Of a stretch of 64,000 bases of DNA, positions 26,401 through 39,291 are shown one piece after another. The DNA comes from Balanoglossus misakiensis (taxonomy: Eukaryota > Hemichordata). Location of the stretch: assembly GCA_040954595.2 (NCBI GenBank), contig CM082592.2, forward strand, positions 11,160,001-11,224,000. Reading direction: 5' to 3'. Below the pieces are notes generated by a model that worked only from the letters and a program-made list of their open reading frames with translations, was not told where the DNA came from and did not search any database. Each line of letters starts with the position of its first letter. The stretch's first letter is position 1. The position numbers and the translations under genes are program-made.

Positions 26401-29400
26401 TAATCTCACATTCCCTAGAGTTGAAATTATTGGTACAAACAGACTGTCCTTGATGTGAAGGCTTCTCTTGTGTCCGGTTTCCAATACTTGATAATTTGTG
26501 TGTGTGTGTGTGTGCTTGAGAGAGGACTTTGTATTTGGCTCAAAAGAACAATTTTATTGATGGGTCAAGTTGTTTATCTGGACTTTGGTATCTATCTGTT
26601 TATCTACATATCTTGTGAATATGTGGGTTCACATGTGTGAAGTCAGACTATGCTATGTTGTCTGTTGTTTTTATGTGTGTCACCATTTCTGTTTGGAAAC
26701 TATATTTTATGAGAATTTCGTTATTTTTTATTATCAATTTTTTATGACTTTTCTTGTTTCTTATCTTCTACTTGTAACTAAATGGTGATAATTATCATCA
26801 TCATTGTTGCATATTTCTTCCGTGAAAATGTTCACCTTTATAAAGGTGACTTTAAAGGATTCAGATTGCTAAGCAACAGTTGCTAAGGAAACCTTGTGAA
26901 GTCAATAAATGGAGATGTTGATTTCCTTTGACAGAAAAAGAATTTACCGGTTGGACCACACAAAATAAACGGATGCAGTTTCAGTGTCATTCACCAGTGA
27001 TGTTGCAGATATGCAAATATGTACAGCTTTGTTCTAACCCTTCAATTCACCACCATGATTTTGTCCAAATCCACTGTTATCTTCTAATTCTATGGTAAAG
27101 TTGGACCTCAACATAGGGAAACAGTTTTCTCATGTGATGGTCAAGTAAGATGTAGTTGGAACCTTGCCAGCAACAGCAACCAACTCATGCATTGAATCCT
27201 TGGTGTATCGCCTTAAGTGAGAATAAATTTGATTTACTCTGGAAGATACAAGAAAGAACAGATGAGAATTGTTCATTCCTTGAGGAAAAAAGATTTCACT
27301 AGCATTTTTACCCTTTGATGATTACAGACGAACTTCGGTAATATGTTTTTATCACTTTGTCCATATTAATTTCCTCGCCCACGAGCTAGGGAGCTCACTT
27401 ATCTAAAGGTAGACTTTCAAGTTGTTATCTGAGTAGGTGTATTGATTGCACGCACTGTTTTTCTGCGGCTTCTAGTATTAGAACAGCTCTCTTTGTAGGG
27501 AAAAAAAACCCTATTGATTGTGCTGAGCTGAATTCCACTTTCCCTGCACATTGGCCCCCCTAGTTGTGGCAGTAATTGTATTCAAGTCGACATCCCGACC
27601 AGCAGTGACGTCTGCACAACTCTAAATGCAGTCTACAGACCTCATTCATGTGAGGCCATCACAGAGGATCACAGTGTAGATCAAACATCTCTTACCCAGC
27701 CACTGGTTTTTCTGCATCGGTTTCCTAAGACTCGTGTCAGATATTTCTCTCCTTCGCAAAGGTCAGTGTGTAACGCGCTAATCAGCGGTTTGTGCATAAT
27801 TGGTCTTTTCTAGTCTTGTACGTGCATGTGTGTGTGTGTTCCTTGCTGCGTTTAACTCTGTAGTCGGGAAGCAAGGTTTCCTGGAGGCCAGTCTTAAATG
27901 TTGTTCAACAGAGCTGAGTCACACCAGTCTGTCTCAGTGGAATGACAGTTCTACCTGATGCCATAAACACAGCTTATTAGGGACATTTATCTATTTTGAT
28001 CAAAACATTTATTGTCATGACAGGTAAAAAAAATACCAAATGAACTTCTACCTACTGCCATTTGCTCTTCAGCCAATTTAATCCCCAGATTGTACCTTTT
28101 TCAAAAACAAGTTGTCATTGTGGGACTGTTTCTGAAAACAAAGCAAGAGTGTGATTAAAATCAATACGTACATCAAATACCTGCTTTTACCTACCATAAC
28201 AATCATTGATTTAACGCACCACAGTTCCTGTGCGGTCCATCATTGTCAAGGGTAAAACTAAATATATTCCTGTGAAAACGTGCTAGTCCTGGTACCCAAG
28301 TCGATGTCATTATATGAGTTTTATAGTGTCATATTTATAATTCGTAAATCAAATGCAGAACTTCTGAACCTTAAATATATTTTGTATATTAAACAGTGAT
28401 ACACCAAAGCTTGGCATAACATCTAAGAAGGCACATGAATTGGACTGGTGAATACATGTATCCATGGAGAAATTTCATAGAAACTGGAATTTCATAGTTC
28501 AAGAGCTTATTAGCTTTGATAGAAATTAATGATTGGCCACAGAAATTTGTATAAAAATTGCTGATCTTGACAAATGCATGATCAGTAGAGTATGAAAATT
28601 AGGCAAAATATGTTGATTTCATAATCGAAATGCCTGCTGTATTTTAAACTGTTTACTTTCAACTAACGTTTTGTAATTCTCTTTTTATTTAAAATATTGA
28701 ATTGTGTATATAATGTGTGTGCATGCATGCATGTTGAAATACTGAAATATTCCAGGCTATCAAAATTTAATCGCGAAAAGTGCTCATTCCCTAATAATGT
28801 CAAGTTTGACTTTGAAGTGCCCAGTTCAAGGGCAGGTGTGATTCTGAGTTCCAGGCACCAAAAAATGCGTTGGATTTTCTCTCAGAGTTGCAAGGTGTAA
28901 GGTAGGGTCAGTATTCTTAATTTAATTTGCTTCTCGCTCAAGTAAAAGTTGGGAATATTAGTTTTACTGTTCAATAAATCATACAAGGAAACCACATTTG
29001 AATTAGATTCAAAATCTAAAATTGTTTTCAGGAACTAGTCTAGATATAACCATAATGGCGTGGTGAAATTACCCATCATGGAGGAAGTAATTTAGTATTC
29101 AGGGTGTCCCTCAACTAATTATATTTAATTGCTGTTTTGACAAAAGGTTCAACCCAAAAAAGTTGAAATATTCCCCAGGATAATTGAACAACTGGAATCC
29201 ATAATGCCATGCATGGGCCACAAGTAAATTTAGATTTCTAATTCTCTAACTAACAGCATTAGGTACACTATTGAATAATTCTTATATTCAATTGAATGGA
29301 GTAATCTGTGAGCATTTTCAGTCAGCTGTCTGCTGTGTATTTTCAACTGGCGATAAGCCATCCACGTAGAGTGTGTCTTCAGGGGTTGGATCCTGGTTTT

Positions 29401-32400
29401 TTAGACAATCTGGTTTTGACTTGTTTGAACAAGTGCGAGTGTCATCATCACTCAGTGCTGGTCAGAGAATAAAATGGCAGCATTATGACAAAGGAATACT
29501 TTGGGGGTAAAGATATGTTATTTTTAAAACATGGAAATGTGTTATTTTTAAATATATTTAATGTGAAAATAGAATCCAGTAATATATTATATTGTCTGAA
29601 AAAACGCCCAGCCCAGGACTCCTTTTCCCTGATAAGACGAGCAAGGATGTCAAATTGAATGCAGTTAAAGATAATTTTTTTCACAATACCATTTACGTAA
29701 GTACAGTGCAGACACATGTATTACTCTTCTTGGCAATTTATCAGGATCTAAAATCTGTCCACTGCAACAGTCTGCTCAAGCCGCATGAAAATCTGGTGGA
29801 CAGGTAAAACTTGCCTATCTCATCTTTGTCTGGAGATTCTTAAGGGATACTGCATGTTACCATGGAAATGAGGGGTCGCAGAGGATGCAGTAATGGCTAG
29901 AGTGTAATGAATCAATCATTTGTGTAATACATATAGCTTTACTAGAAATGTGTTGTTCTCTTGTATGTTGCTATTTGGTTGTGTGAATTTCATGTCGCTT
30001 TCAATAGTCCTGTCATGATGGATAAAGATGCATTGCCAGTGTTTTATGTCACTGTCAACTGCCAGGCATTATGGAAGGTTTTGACCAGATGGAATTGTAA
30101 AAAAGTTAAACCCATTTCGAATTCATTGCAGTACTTCTTGAAATCCATCATTCTATTAATGTACAGATCTATATCAGTGTTCAGTAGACAAGTGTGTCTG
30201 CTTTCCAGAGTTTGACAGATGTCAGTGATCAAATGATTCATCTAAAGGCAAATTGTCCTTGACCAGGTTGGCAGGAAAAGCCCCGCCAAAATATTTGCGA
30301 AGTTTCGTCAATAAAATGCCGCACAAATGGAAGAAAAGATCTTGCCAGTCGCCCTAACCAGGAAAAGACATCTTAACCGTTGATGTGATTAGCGTCAAAG
30401 CACCAAACTCCGAGTGACATTGACACAAATTATCCCCATGGAAACTAAGTGTACACTCAACAACACTCGCTACTGATGTACTTTGTTCAGTGTCCTCATT
30501 TCACCAGTATTCTTTCTATCACGGCAAAAATATCTAGCTGAATTGCGGAATAGTAGAAAATCACAGGTCGATTCATTGACAGACTCCTATTCCTCGGAGT
30601 TTACACAAGAGCCTAGAAGTGCTTAATCCATTCAACTTCCAAGCCCATTCACTCACACGCCTAGCTTCATGAGAAGTTATTCCCAGACAAATGATATTGG
30701 ACACAAGTGTATAGAAGTGAGAGTGAAACCACTCGAAGTCATTGTTGTGGTGTGACCTTTGAACTTTGACCCCAGTAACCTGTGAGATCATGCAGGGATT
30801 TGACCCTATCCCACTCTCGATTACAGGGTTCAAAGAGGTTAATCCGTTTACCGCCGCCATAGTTTGGTGGAATCCAAATGTCGTCTCTGGTGTTGATTAG
30901 GTTTGTACCCAGGAGAATGCAGTAGAAGAGTTAAAGGAGCAGTTTACTTTAGAAGATGTTTATAAGTGCATTGTGATGCTACTTGTTCCTAATGGACATG
31001 CACTGGTACAATGCTCAAGAAATATTGCTGTGCAAATATTAATTGTTGTGTCTAATAAATACTTAATGATCACATACAAAAGATAAGGTACGAACAGACT
31101 GCTGTCTTCATGTAATTCTCAGATCAGTTTTTCAGCTATGACAAACCAGTCTTTATTCAGGTGTTTATAATAGCAGTGCATTAAACTTTGATGCTACAGT
31201 TTGTTCAGACATACAGAGGAAAGCCCAGTCTTTTTGTTCCTCCTTGTCTTCCGGGCATTGCATGGTCTAATGTCTTCTTTGTCAGGCGGAGTTACGGGCA
31301 TTAGATGTTTACATTAACTCCATCATGTGTAGATAATGGTAAAAGCATTTTTGCTCTTTCTATAAGATGGTATCTGATAATGCCGTGAGTCTTGAAAGGA
31401 GTTCTTGATTTGCCATTTTTCATATAGTATGATATCTATCTGTTAATAGGTGATTCAGGCATAGAATAAACACACCATCACTATCACTGTATCAGAGCCA
31501 CAAAGTTACGGCAAATTATCTGGCATATACCTTTGTGTCATTCTATCACCAAACAAGGACACCATTTCATTGCATTGTGTCCTGTGGACTTAACAAGTCA
31601 GATAAATATTACATGCTCTGTCTGACTGATGATCATGTCGAGTCAAAGTTCAACTTTACAGGCTCTACTGTCGTCAGTGATGACATCATGAAGAGATGAA
31701 TCCTACAGTAGTGGAGCACCATGTCAGTGTTTTTGACATTTGGGTACCTGGAAATTGTCGCGACTCAGATACTCTCTACGGATAACCCGTGTTTCAAACT
31801 ACTCTCAGACCAATTTGTCATTTCCAGATACCCATTAAATGATACCTGCTATCTCTGGTCTTCAATATTTGAAAAGCAGTTTTATGGGGATATTAGGGAA
31901 CAGTAAATGGCAGTTCTTTCCATGCGATCAGAATTTTCATCCAATTGTGGTCGTAATTGACTCGGGTAGAACAGCAGCTACATCATAAAGGACATCACCA
32001 TTATGTAATAAACCATCATCATGTTTGTATTTTGTATCTAATTGAATTGTTAAAATGGAGTGGTTCATTTATGCACAGGCAAGATATTAATCACACTAAC
32101 TCAATTAGAATTCAAAAAAACAACCCAGGAAGATCTTCTGTAATGCTGTCTGTAAATTGTCAAAAAACGTTATAGATGCTCTTTTCAATAAACGATGTGG
32201 GAATTCTAATGAATTCAGAGAAGCGCAAATCAATTCATAGTTCGTGACATCTTGTGATGGCGTGCCTCCACTTCACTTTCTAATATGTGTAATCAATTTT
32301 GCAGTATGAATTATCGGTGTGTGTGTTTAAGCATCAGGGGTGAAATGATGATGAACCCTCTTACCCAATCAAGAGATTAGTGGAGGTTGTAGCAAGCAGA

Positions 32401-35400
32401 GTTGACCAGGGTTATTTAGGTAATATGCTAATTAGGGAGGTTCAGATTAAATGAACTGGGCAGTTTCAATGTGAACCTGTGTTAAGTAGCTGGGCTGTTA
32501 TATTACTGAAACTTCCTTCCATGCGTCATCACAGCTGGTCTTTCCTGTTTGTTTACATCTTCTTTTTCAAAGCAAAGGTTGCTCTAACCTGGTTCTCAGT
32601 AACCCTGAGATGACATACACAACATAATGCAAAATTTATGCAAAGTGAAAGTATTCTTTGAATAATGAAATGATTAAACCTGAAAGGTGAATGTTGAATG
32701 GAATTCAGTGACCTTGCCTTTTTGACATCAGTGGAGACTGTTTTCTATAATATATTTTCCCTGGCTTTGTAGAGACAGAGTAGGAACATGATTTTCCACT
32801 CCACTGTCACAGTGGAATTTTTTGCTCCAGAACAGGTTTTCGGATTTTCATCTCATTTTGGAGTTATTTACATCGGGCTGGTTTGGCCGATCTTCATATC
32901 AATAATTAGGCCACGATTGTGACATACTGTACATAATATCTTGTTATAAATCCGCTGGTTGCTAGGCAGGCAGTGTAGCCATCTGATACTTGGCGGTTAA
33001 AATCCACAGACACTTTTCAGGTGGAGAGGGGGAAAATATAGAGCTCATGTATGTGGCAAGTGTATTCATTATTGATGTACAAATATGGGATAAAATTCTC
33101 ATGTGGGAACAGGCCAGAGAATCCACCCCTATTTTGTTAATATTTTGGTATGGCCCGGTTCATTTTCTTTGGTCGCCTGATTTCAATGTTAAATGTCAGA
33201 AATTGAGTGTTGAACAAGAGTGGGAATTGTGTTGTACAAGTTATTCTTTAATGTAACTATTGGAGGCGATGTAGTCAGCCGAGAATGTTCCATAAATTTG
33301 CTCATGTATATTTGATGTTTAGATTTCAGATCAGCTGGCCTGTGTGTCCGGTTGATTCCGACAGGCAAGATTCTTTGTATGCGGCTTTCAAGTCTTACGT
33401 CTTTTAATTTGATTTTCCCTCTCACAATAGCTGGATTATCGTGGTCAATTTTGTTAAATTACACGTAGTATCTCCAGCGTTGATTAACTGTGTTTCTCTC
33501 TCTCTCTCTCTGGTTGTTGTCTGCCAGGCATGTGCAGATTACCTGGACTTAGCTCAAACCCAAGGAAGGAAATGGCAAAGAGCACTTCAGTATGAGAGAG
33601 AACAGCGTCTCCGTTTGGAAGAAACTGTAGAAACACTTGCCAGACAACACAACACTTTGGAGAGGGCTTGTCGGGGAAATCTAACCGGTGACAATAAAGG
33701 CAATGCAACGGGTAAGGCACAGTTTATCTATACAACCTCTCTCTGTCAGTCAAGAAATACTCAAAATATCATATGATTTTTTGGTGTATTGCTTGAATAT
33801 CTGTTCTTTTACTAGATATGACCTCTGTACTGTACATCTTTACATCTACCCAGCCTGTGTTATTTCCCCCTCTTCTCTGTGCATTCTCTCTCCCAAGTTT
33901 CTTAGCTTTTGTTTTCGTTTCTGTATTGTTTTGTTTCTTTTTTGTTTCAATATCAGTTGATTTGGTTCGAGCCAAGAAATATGCCTCGGCTCCTACGATG
34001 TCCAGCAAAAATGGAGTTACATCAGAGGGGCTCTTTAGAACAGATACTGGCGGTAAATTCTTCTTCATAGACTTTTCCTTCTCACCGACTTCTCTCTCCT
34101 CTTCTCTTCCTCTTAATCTATAATACTTGTATTTCTGCTGGGGTTTCCCTTTTTGTTGGACATTGCCAGTTGATGAATGTACCTTCACAAGACTTTTTTT
34201 GTGTATCTCTTCCTTATAGGCACAGCACCTGATGAATATAGTGATGATGATAATGAATTTTTTGATGCTATAGAAGATTCACCCAGTTTTACAACCACAG
34301 TACAGTTACCCTCATCCCATATCAAAGGACACAGGTAATAAAAACTTAACAATGAATGATACAGCAACATGAAAAGCTATGTGGATAGCAACTTTGTTCC
34401 TAATAATAATAACTCGTGGAAAGTAAAATTGCGGGTAACATTCTGAACGTACATTGCTACAATGAACAATTTTCCCAACACTTGGAATGATCTGTTTCCC
34501 ACCAGACGCACAGACAGTGGTGCTAGTGTAACCAGCATAGTGAGTAGTGAAGGTGCTGGTCCTAAATACGACGATCTCAGTAGTACAGATGATGAAATGT
34601 CAACGGATAGATCAGAACGTGGCAATCTTATAACAATAAAGACTCAGGGACCACTTCCAAGAAGTGGTTCTGAACACAGCGTAAGTACATTCTTACTCCT
34701 TCAATTGAATGTGAGTCTACGTGCATTAAGTCTGGTGGACCAGTTAGCTATGGATATGTGTCTGTGTGTATACATGTATATATTTGTGTACCTGTGTGTG
34801 CATGATATGCGTGTGTGTGTGTTCACCCCAGCTTCCTGTTCCTTTGTTCTATCTGCTGCGTTGGATCAAAGTTTGATGATTGAAAGAGGAATTGACAACA
34901 CAGGGCGATTTAAATGAGGTCATATTTTTTAGTCTGAGGAAGATATGATACGTAATGTAACTTTACATAAAAGTTAGTATCATTTATAAAAAGTATCAAG
35001 TCATTAACCTGACCACGTAGTGCAAATAATTTGTGGATTGACTTCCTTCTAATGGCGTCTTTGCAGAATTTGTCTGATGCAAGCAGCAAAGGAAGCAGCA
35101 AGTCTAGTCAGTCCAGTTCACCGGTCCAACGGAAAGGACGGAAACGTCGCAAGGCAATCATGGAGAAGCCAAACATGAGCCTTAACTTGTGGAGCATTAT
35201 GAAGAATTGTATAGGAAAGGAACTCTCCAAGATCCCAATGCCGGTGGGTAACGTTCTCAAGTTTGAATTTGTGTGTATCCATTGAAAACAGAGAAATTCT
35301 CTGGTCTATGCGAGTCTTCAGCTAGTTCAAAGACAACTGATAATATCCTTCTACAGAACCTTCACTTTGCAAAAATATGATCCTGCATTTACAGTTATAT

Positions 35401-38400
35401 TCAATTTGATGTGACCTTTAACCTTGCTGCACAAAATAACAGTTCACTATTTCCTGCTTGGAACACCGACAATGTACAGCGTTTGCTTCATTTGTCCTCT
35501 GCTGTCATGAATTGACTGGATTTGGCTGTCTGGACCATGTGTTGACCTTGTTCATTCTAAAGTCCTGAAATTGCTGTTTCGGATCAAGGACTTCAAATAA
35601 CACTACCCCAGAAAATTACCGGTGTAATCAGAATAAGGGAAAATGTTAGCTTGCGTTTGCTTTCAACTCCCTGCAATGATAATACGTTGCTTCTAATGAG
35701 TATTATATTATACCAGTATATTGATGGTGTAAATCAAGCTATTTGATTGGTCGAGACACGACATGTGACCGTGATATATTAGCCATATACCACAGTCATA
35801 TATCATAGTCAAAGAAAATGCCTTTTTAAAATGTTTTATGCAAAGTTTCAATATACTGGCATAATATAATAGCAATAAAACACCCCCAGCCATGGTATAC
35901 CACTCGATTTTGACCAGTTCAACTCCATATACGCACTCGCTATCGCTCGTGCGTATATGTCGTGAACTGGTCAAAATCTCGTGGTATACCATGGCTGGGG
36001 GTGTTTTATTGCTTAAATTGATATGATTGCTGTCCTGGGCATATGTCTGAACTCTCAAATCATTTCCAGGTTGTTGTTTGTTGAAAAAGTCTCAAACCAA
36101 GCGAATAAATCTCTAGAAATGGAGAAAGATTGCTGTAATTACAAAAAATGATTTCAGTATCGTTTCGTTTGAGAAAAAATGGCTCATGTCACTGGTTCAT
36201 ATTAACTACTGATCACATGGAATTTATTTACCTTGCCCATAAATTGAAAATTCAATTGTAAGCTACCAGGTATCTAAAATGTCTATTTTCGTCAGTCCAG
36301 ACTGTTTACCTAGCAGAAAGAACAGAAGTGATATGCAAAATAACAGCTACAAGCATAGAAACTGAATTGAAAATAATGCTGGTACTGGAATAATAGTTGT
36401 GATGTATTTTATAGTGAAAAGGGTGTAGGACTTTTGCAGACAGCTTTTATAGTCACCTGTATTCAAATTTCGTGCAAGAGAACTAAAAATAGCACATTTA
36501 CAAACTGTCATGCGAGATCTCGCTTTTGGATTGTAGCTGTCAATAACAGTAAGATTGCAGTCAAGGCTGGTGGAATATAAGAAATGTTTTTACAGGTCAA
36601 AGAAATTTAGAAAAACTAGAACAATTACTGCTGTAGTACTTAATTTCCTCCACAAGGATTCAAATCTGAAATGCCAAGTACAAGCTCTTTAAATGTCAAA
36701 TTAGTTCCCTGCTGGTTTATATTACAATGAAATCCAATTAGTGTTTATATACAGCTATCAGCAGCCATTCATATAATAATGTTCCAGTGATGTATTGAAA
36801 TGTTAAAGTTGTTTGATATTTGACATCACAGGTGAACTTCAGCGAACCTTTATCCATGCTTCAAAGATTGACGGAAGATTTTGAGTACTCGGACACTCTG
36901 GATAAAGCAGCGGCCTGTGATGATCCTTGTGAGCAGTTAGCTTACGTAGCAGCATTTACAGTTTCCTCGTATGCCAATACAACCAACAGAACAGGTAAAC
37001 CCTTCAATCCATTGTTGGGAGAGACCTACGAGTGTGATAGGACTGATGATATGGGATGGAGATCGCTGGTAGAGCAGGTAAGATCATTGGTGCATTTTGC
37101 AGTTCTGATCGATTGGAGTTCTCCTTTTTCTAAAGCCAGTGCTGAGTGGTCAATTACCCTGTTGAAATTCAAGAAATCAGTGTCTTACATGTAATAGTTG
37201 GAGCAGTACTCTGTGACTTACTGGCCTCATTTTTGCATCGTCTGCTTGGAGAAAGCGCTATGTTTATGAAAAAGGTGTTGTTTTTACAGGTGAGCCATCA
37301 TCCCCCAGCAGCATCGCAGTACTGTGAAAGCAAAGACTGGGAATGTTGGCAAGAATTTACAATGACCAGCAAATTCCGTGGCAAGTATCTACTCATCATT
37401 CCCCAGGGGATCGCACATCTAAGATTTAAGAAGTCTGGAAACCACTACACATGGAGAAAAGTCACGTCCACTGTACATAATATTATTGTTGGCAAACTTT
37501 GGGTGGATCAGGTAGGTGGAGATCTTCAGAAGTGTATTTCTGGTTTCGGATTGGTATCGTCTAGGAAGGTCTTGATCATTTCAGTTTGCATTTTTTGTAA
37601 CAAGATGTGATTGAGATAAATCAGTCTCTTGTAATAGTGACCTCTGGTGTTGAAGAAATATTGTTCCTTTTTTTCAGTCAGGGGAAATGGATATCTTCAA
37701 CCACAAAACGAAAGACAACTGTCATCTGAAATATGCTGCTTATAGCTACTTCTCAAGGGACATTCCCAGAAAGGTATGTACAGACTAAATTTTACACCAA
37801 GAATTATGTCTGGTGTACTATTAGTGACAAGCTTTGTTTTCCATTTGGTACTTATTTATCAGAAAGCATTGCAGACAAAATCAAGAGAAGAACATATGAG
37901 CTTGTTAATTAACATAGTGACCCTGTGTGCACTGAACAGGTGACAGGAGTTGTGACTGATGTCAATGGCACTGCAAAGTATGTGGTATCTGGTACCTGGG
38001 ATAAGAAGTTAGAAGCTGCCAAGATTTTGCACGGGGGTGAAAGACCAACCTCAGGGAGTAAAGAAAAACAGGTGTATCAGACTGGACCACCAAAATTACT
38101 TTGGCATCGTAACTACCCACCGTAAGTTGTTTTCCTAATGGTGTCAGTGGTACCGTTGTCTGCTGCGTGTTTGATCAGTCGTACGATTGGTCAGTCTATC
38201 CATGTAACAAAATCTAATTGGTCATTTCATGCATGTTCATTGCCGTGATTGGTCAATTCACAGTTCTGGTCATTTGTCTGTTTGCCCTAAAAGTAGTCAT
38301 ATTGCTGTTACAGCCCTGGAGCAGAACTTATGTATGGCATGACAGAGATGGCTATAACACTAAATGAAATGGAAGAAAATGTAGCCCCTACTGACTCTAG

Positions 38401-39000
38401 ACAAAGGCCTGATCAGCGACTCATGGAAGACGGCAAATGGAATGAAGCAAATCAGGTCAAAATACAACTAGAAGAGAAACAACGAGCAAGAAGACGCAAA
38501 CGAGAGTCTGAGGCATCTGCAGTTGCAGCTACAGGTAAAATATATTCCTAACTCGATCACAATTACTCTGCTTTGACAAAAAGTATACTTACTAAGCAAG
38601 TAATGCATTGTCACTGTACCAGTCATTGAATGTAGGATTACTTCTGTTCTTTGTGACGATGTTGTCCAGGTTTGTGTGTTGAGCATGAACATGAAAGTTA
38701 AAGTGACAAGACTCTCACACTCACGCTCTTACCCACCCTCTCTATCCCTGCCTCCTTTCATCCCTCCCTCTCTCCCACCCTCTCTATCATCCTCTCCCCC
38801 TCTTGCTAATACTGTGATTATCCTGTTACTCATTCTTCGTGATCATTACAGGTAAAGTCTACGAGGGTTACAAGCCAGTGTGGTTTGAGAAGAAACAAGA
38901 TTCCCTGACAAAGTCAATGTTACATGTTTACAATGGACAATACTGGGACTGCAAGGACAAACAGGAATGGACTCGGTGCCCGGACATCTTTACCACATAA
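17491..39000 (+). CDS. OSBP: OSBP, oxysterol-binding protein (14 exons, 814 aa)
   Basis: Exons: 17491-17615, 19673-19881, 24632-24879, 33528-33711, 33957-34052, 34220-34334, 34506-34680, 35067-35243, 36832-37077, 37290-37511, 37678-37773, 37940-38121, 38314-38534, 38852-39000; 815 codons with TAA (human 807 residues). The PH domain (residues about 14-105, [17 protein letters not shown]) targets Golgi PI4P. A coiled coil follows. The FFAT motif EFFDAIE (300-306) binds ER VAP proteins. The ligand domain starts near 422 and contains the OSBP fingerprint EQVSHHPP at 524-531, whose His pair holds PI4P. The protein exchanges cholesterol for PI4P at ER-Golgi contacts. The Gly/Ala-rich N-terminus of mammalian OSBP is absent. 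A second in-frame ATG two codons upstream (17485) has weaker context; I chose 17491 (A at -3, G at +4). Ser-rich residues 307-420 likely carry regulatory phosphosites (inference). Confidence 0.96.
17616..19672 (+). other. OSBP intron 1
   Basis: 2.1 kb between the two PH-domain exons. It contains a 13-nt G run (18817-18829) and a short (GTCT)n tract (19216-19230). No gene or mobile element recognised. Confidence 0.7.
18817..18829. repeat. G homopolymer (13 nt)
   Basis: Uninterrupted run in OSBP intron 1. Confidence 0.95.
19882..24631 (+). other. OSBP intron 2, 4.7 kb
   Basis: Apart from the candidate alternative exon near its 5' end, I see no gene. Two open frames on the minus strand (21608-21940, 110 codons; 22974-23387, 137 codons) match no family I know and lack convincing splice context. 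A CTCF-like CCTCTAGAGGGCG sits at 20615-20627. Confidence 0.55.
19952..20052 (+). other. Candidate alternative (frame-breaking) exon of OSBP
   Basis: Seventy bases after the exon 2 donor comes a good acceptor (TTATTGCAG|AG), then 101 nt that stay open in the frame carried over from exon 2, then a donor AAG|GTATCT. It would encode about 34 residues beginning [14 protein letters not shown]. Since 101 is not a multiple of 3, splicing onward to the exon at 24632 reaches a stop after five codons (MMKMR). Inclusion would give a PH-domain-only protein or an NMD target. The splice signals are seen; use is inferred. Confidence 0.3.
26497..26514. repeat. (TG)9 microsatellite
   Basis: Simple dinucleotide tract in OSBP intron 3. 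Confidence 0.9.
33495..33511. repeat. (TC)n microsatellite serving as polypyrimidine tract
   Basis: Lies 16 bases before the AG of OSBP exon 4, so length variation could affect splicing of that exon. Confidence 0.85.
35244..36831 (+). other. OSBP intron 8, carries a foldback element
   Basis: 1.6 kb between the exon encoding the start of the ligand domain and the next. Its main content is the 141-bp inverted repeat at 35872-36012. The rest is AT-rich and unremarkable. Confidence 0.7.
35872..36012. mobile_element. 141-bp near-perfect foldback (MITE-like inverted repeat)
   Basis: The left arm 35872-35934 and right arm 35949-36012 are reverse complements in three blocks: 32, 16 and 11 bp perfect, separated by a 2-bp mismatch and a 3-4-bp mismatch. 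The loop is about a dozen bases, CG-rich and itself symmetric around CGCTATCGCTCG. No ORF is proper to it, and I could not find a clear target-site duplication. The structure fits a miniature foldback transposon or a hairpin RNA precursor; which one is not decided by the sequence alone. Confidence 0.75.
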
Positions 39001-39285
39001 ACTCAGACCTCTTACTGGAATGCTGTGCGAGACATTGACAGTTTAACCCTTTCACCCCCAGTTCCCTCTTTAGAGGTCCAACCTTACCATAGAAAACAAT
39101 AGGTTTGGACTGAACCATGGCGGCGAAAGGGTTAAAGGCCATGCTCTTCGTGCCATGGTTGTGGATCTGCTTCAAGTGGTGCTTGACATTTTTTTTGTAT
39201 GTGCATTTTTATCACATAGGTGTTATTAACCCTGAATCTGGGATCTTTATCATTTTGATGGGAAGTAAAAAAACAAACAAAATTA

Positions 39286-39291
39286 AATAAA
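39286..39291 (+). promoter_or_regulatory. Proximal OSBP poly(A) signal AATAAA
   Basis: 286 nt after the stop codon; a likely short-UTR end. Confidence 0.6.

Larger units (their letters stand above)
24880..33527 (+). other. OSBP intron 3, 8.6 kb, no gene seen
   Basis: The longest intron in the window. It is AT-rich with only short open frames. It contains a (TG)n tract at 26497-26514 and a (TC)n tract at 33495-33511; the latter forms the polypyrimidine tract of the exon 4 acceptor. No transposon ORF is recognisable. Confidence 0.65.

Noticed and set aside
36995-37000. Internal donor-like CAG|GTAAAC in OSBP exon 9
   Set aside because: Reading through it gives the conserved KPFNPLLGE block of the ligand domain, so it is coding sequence and not an exon end.
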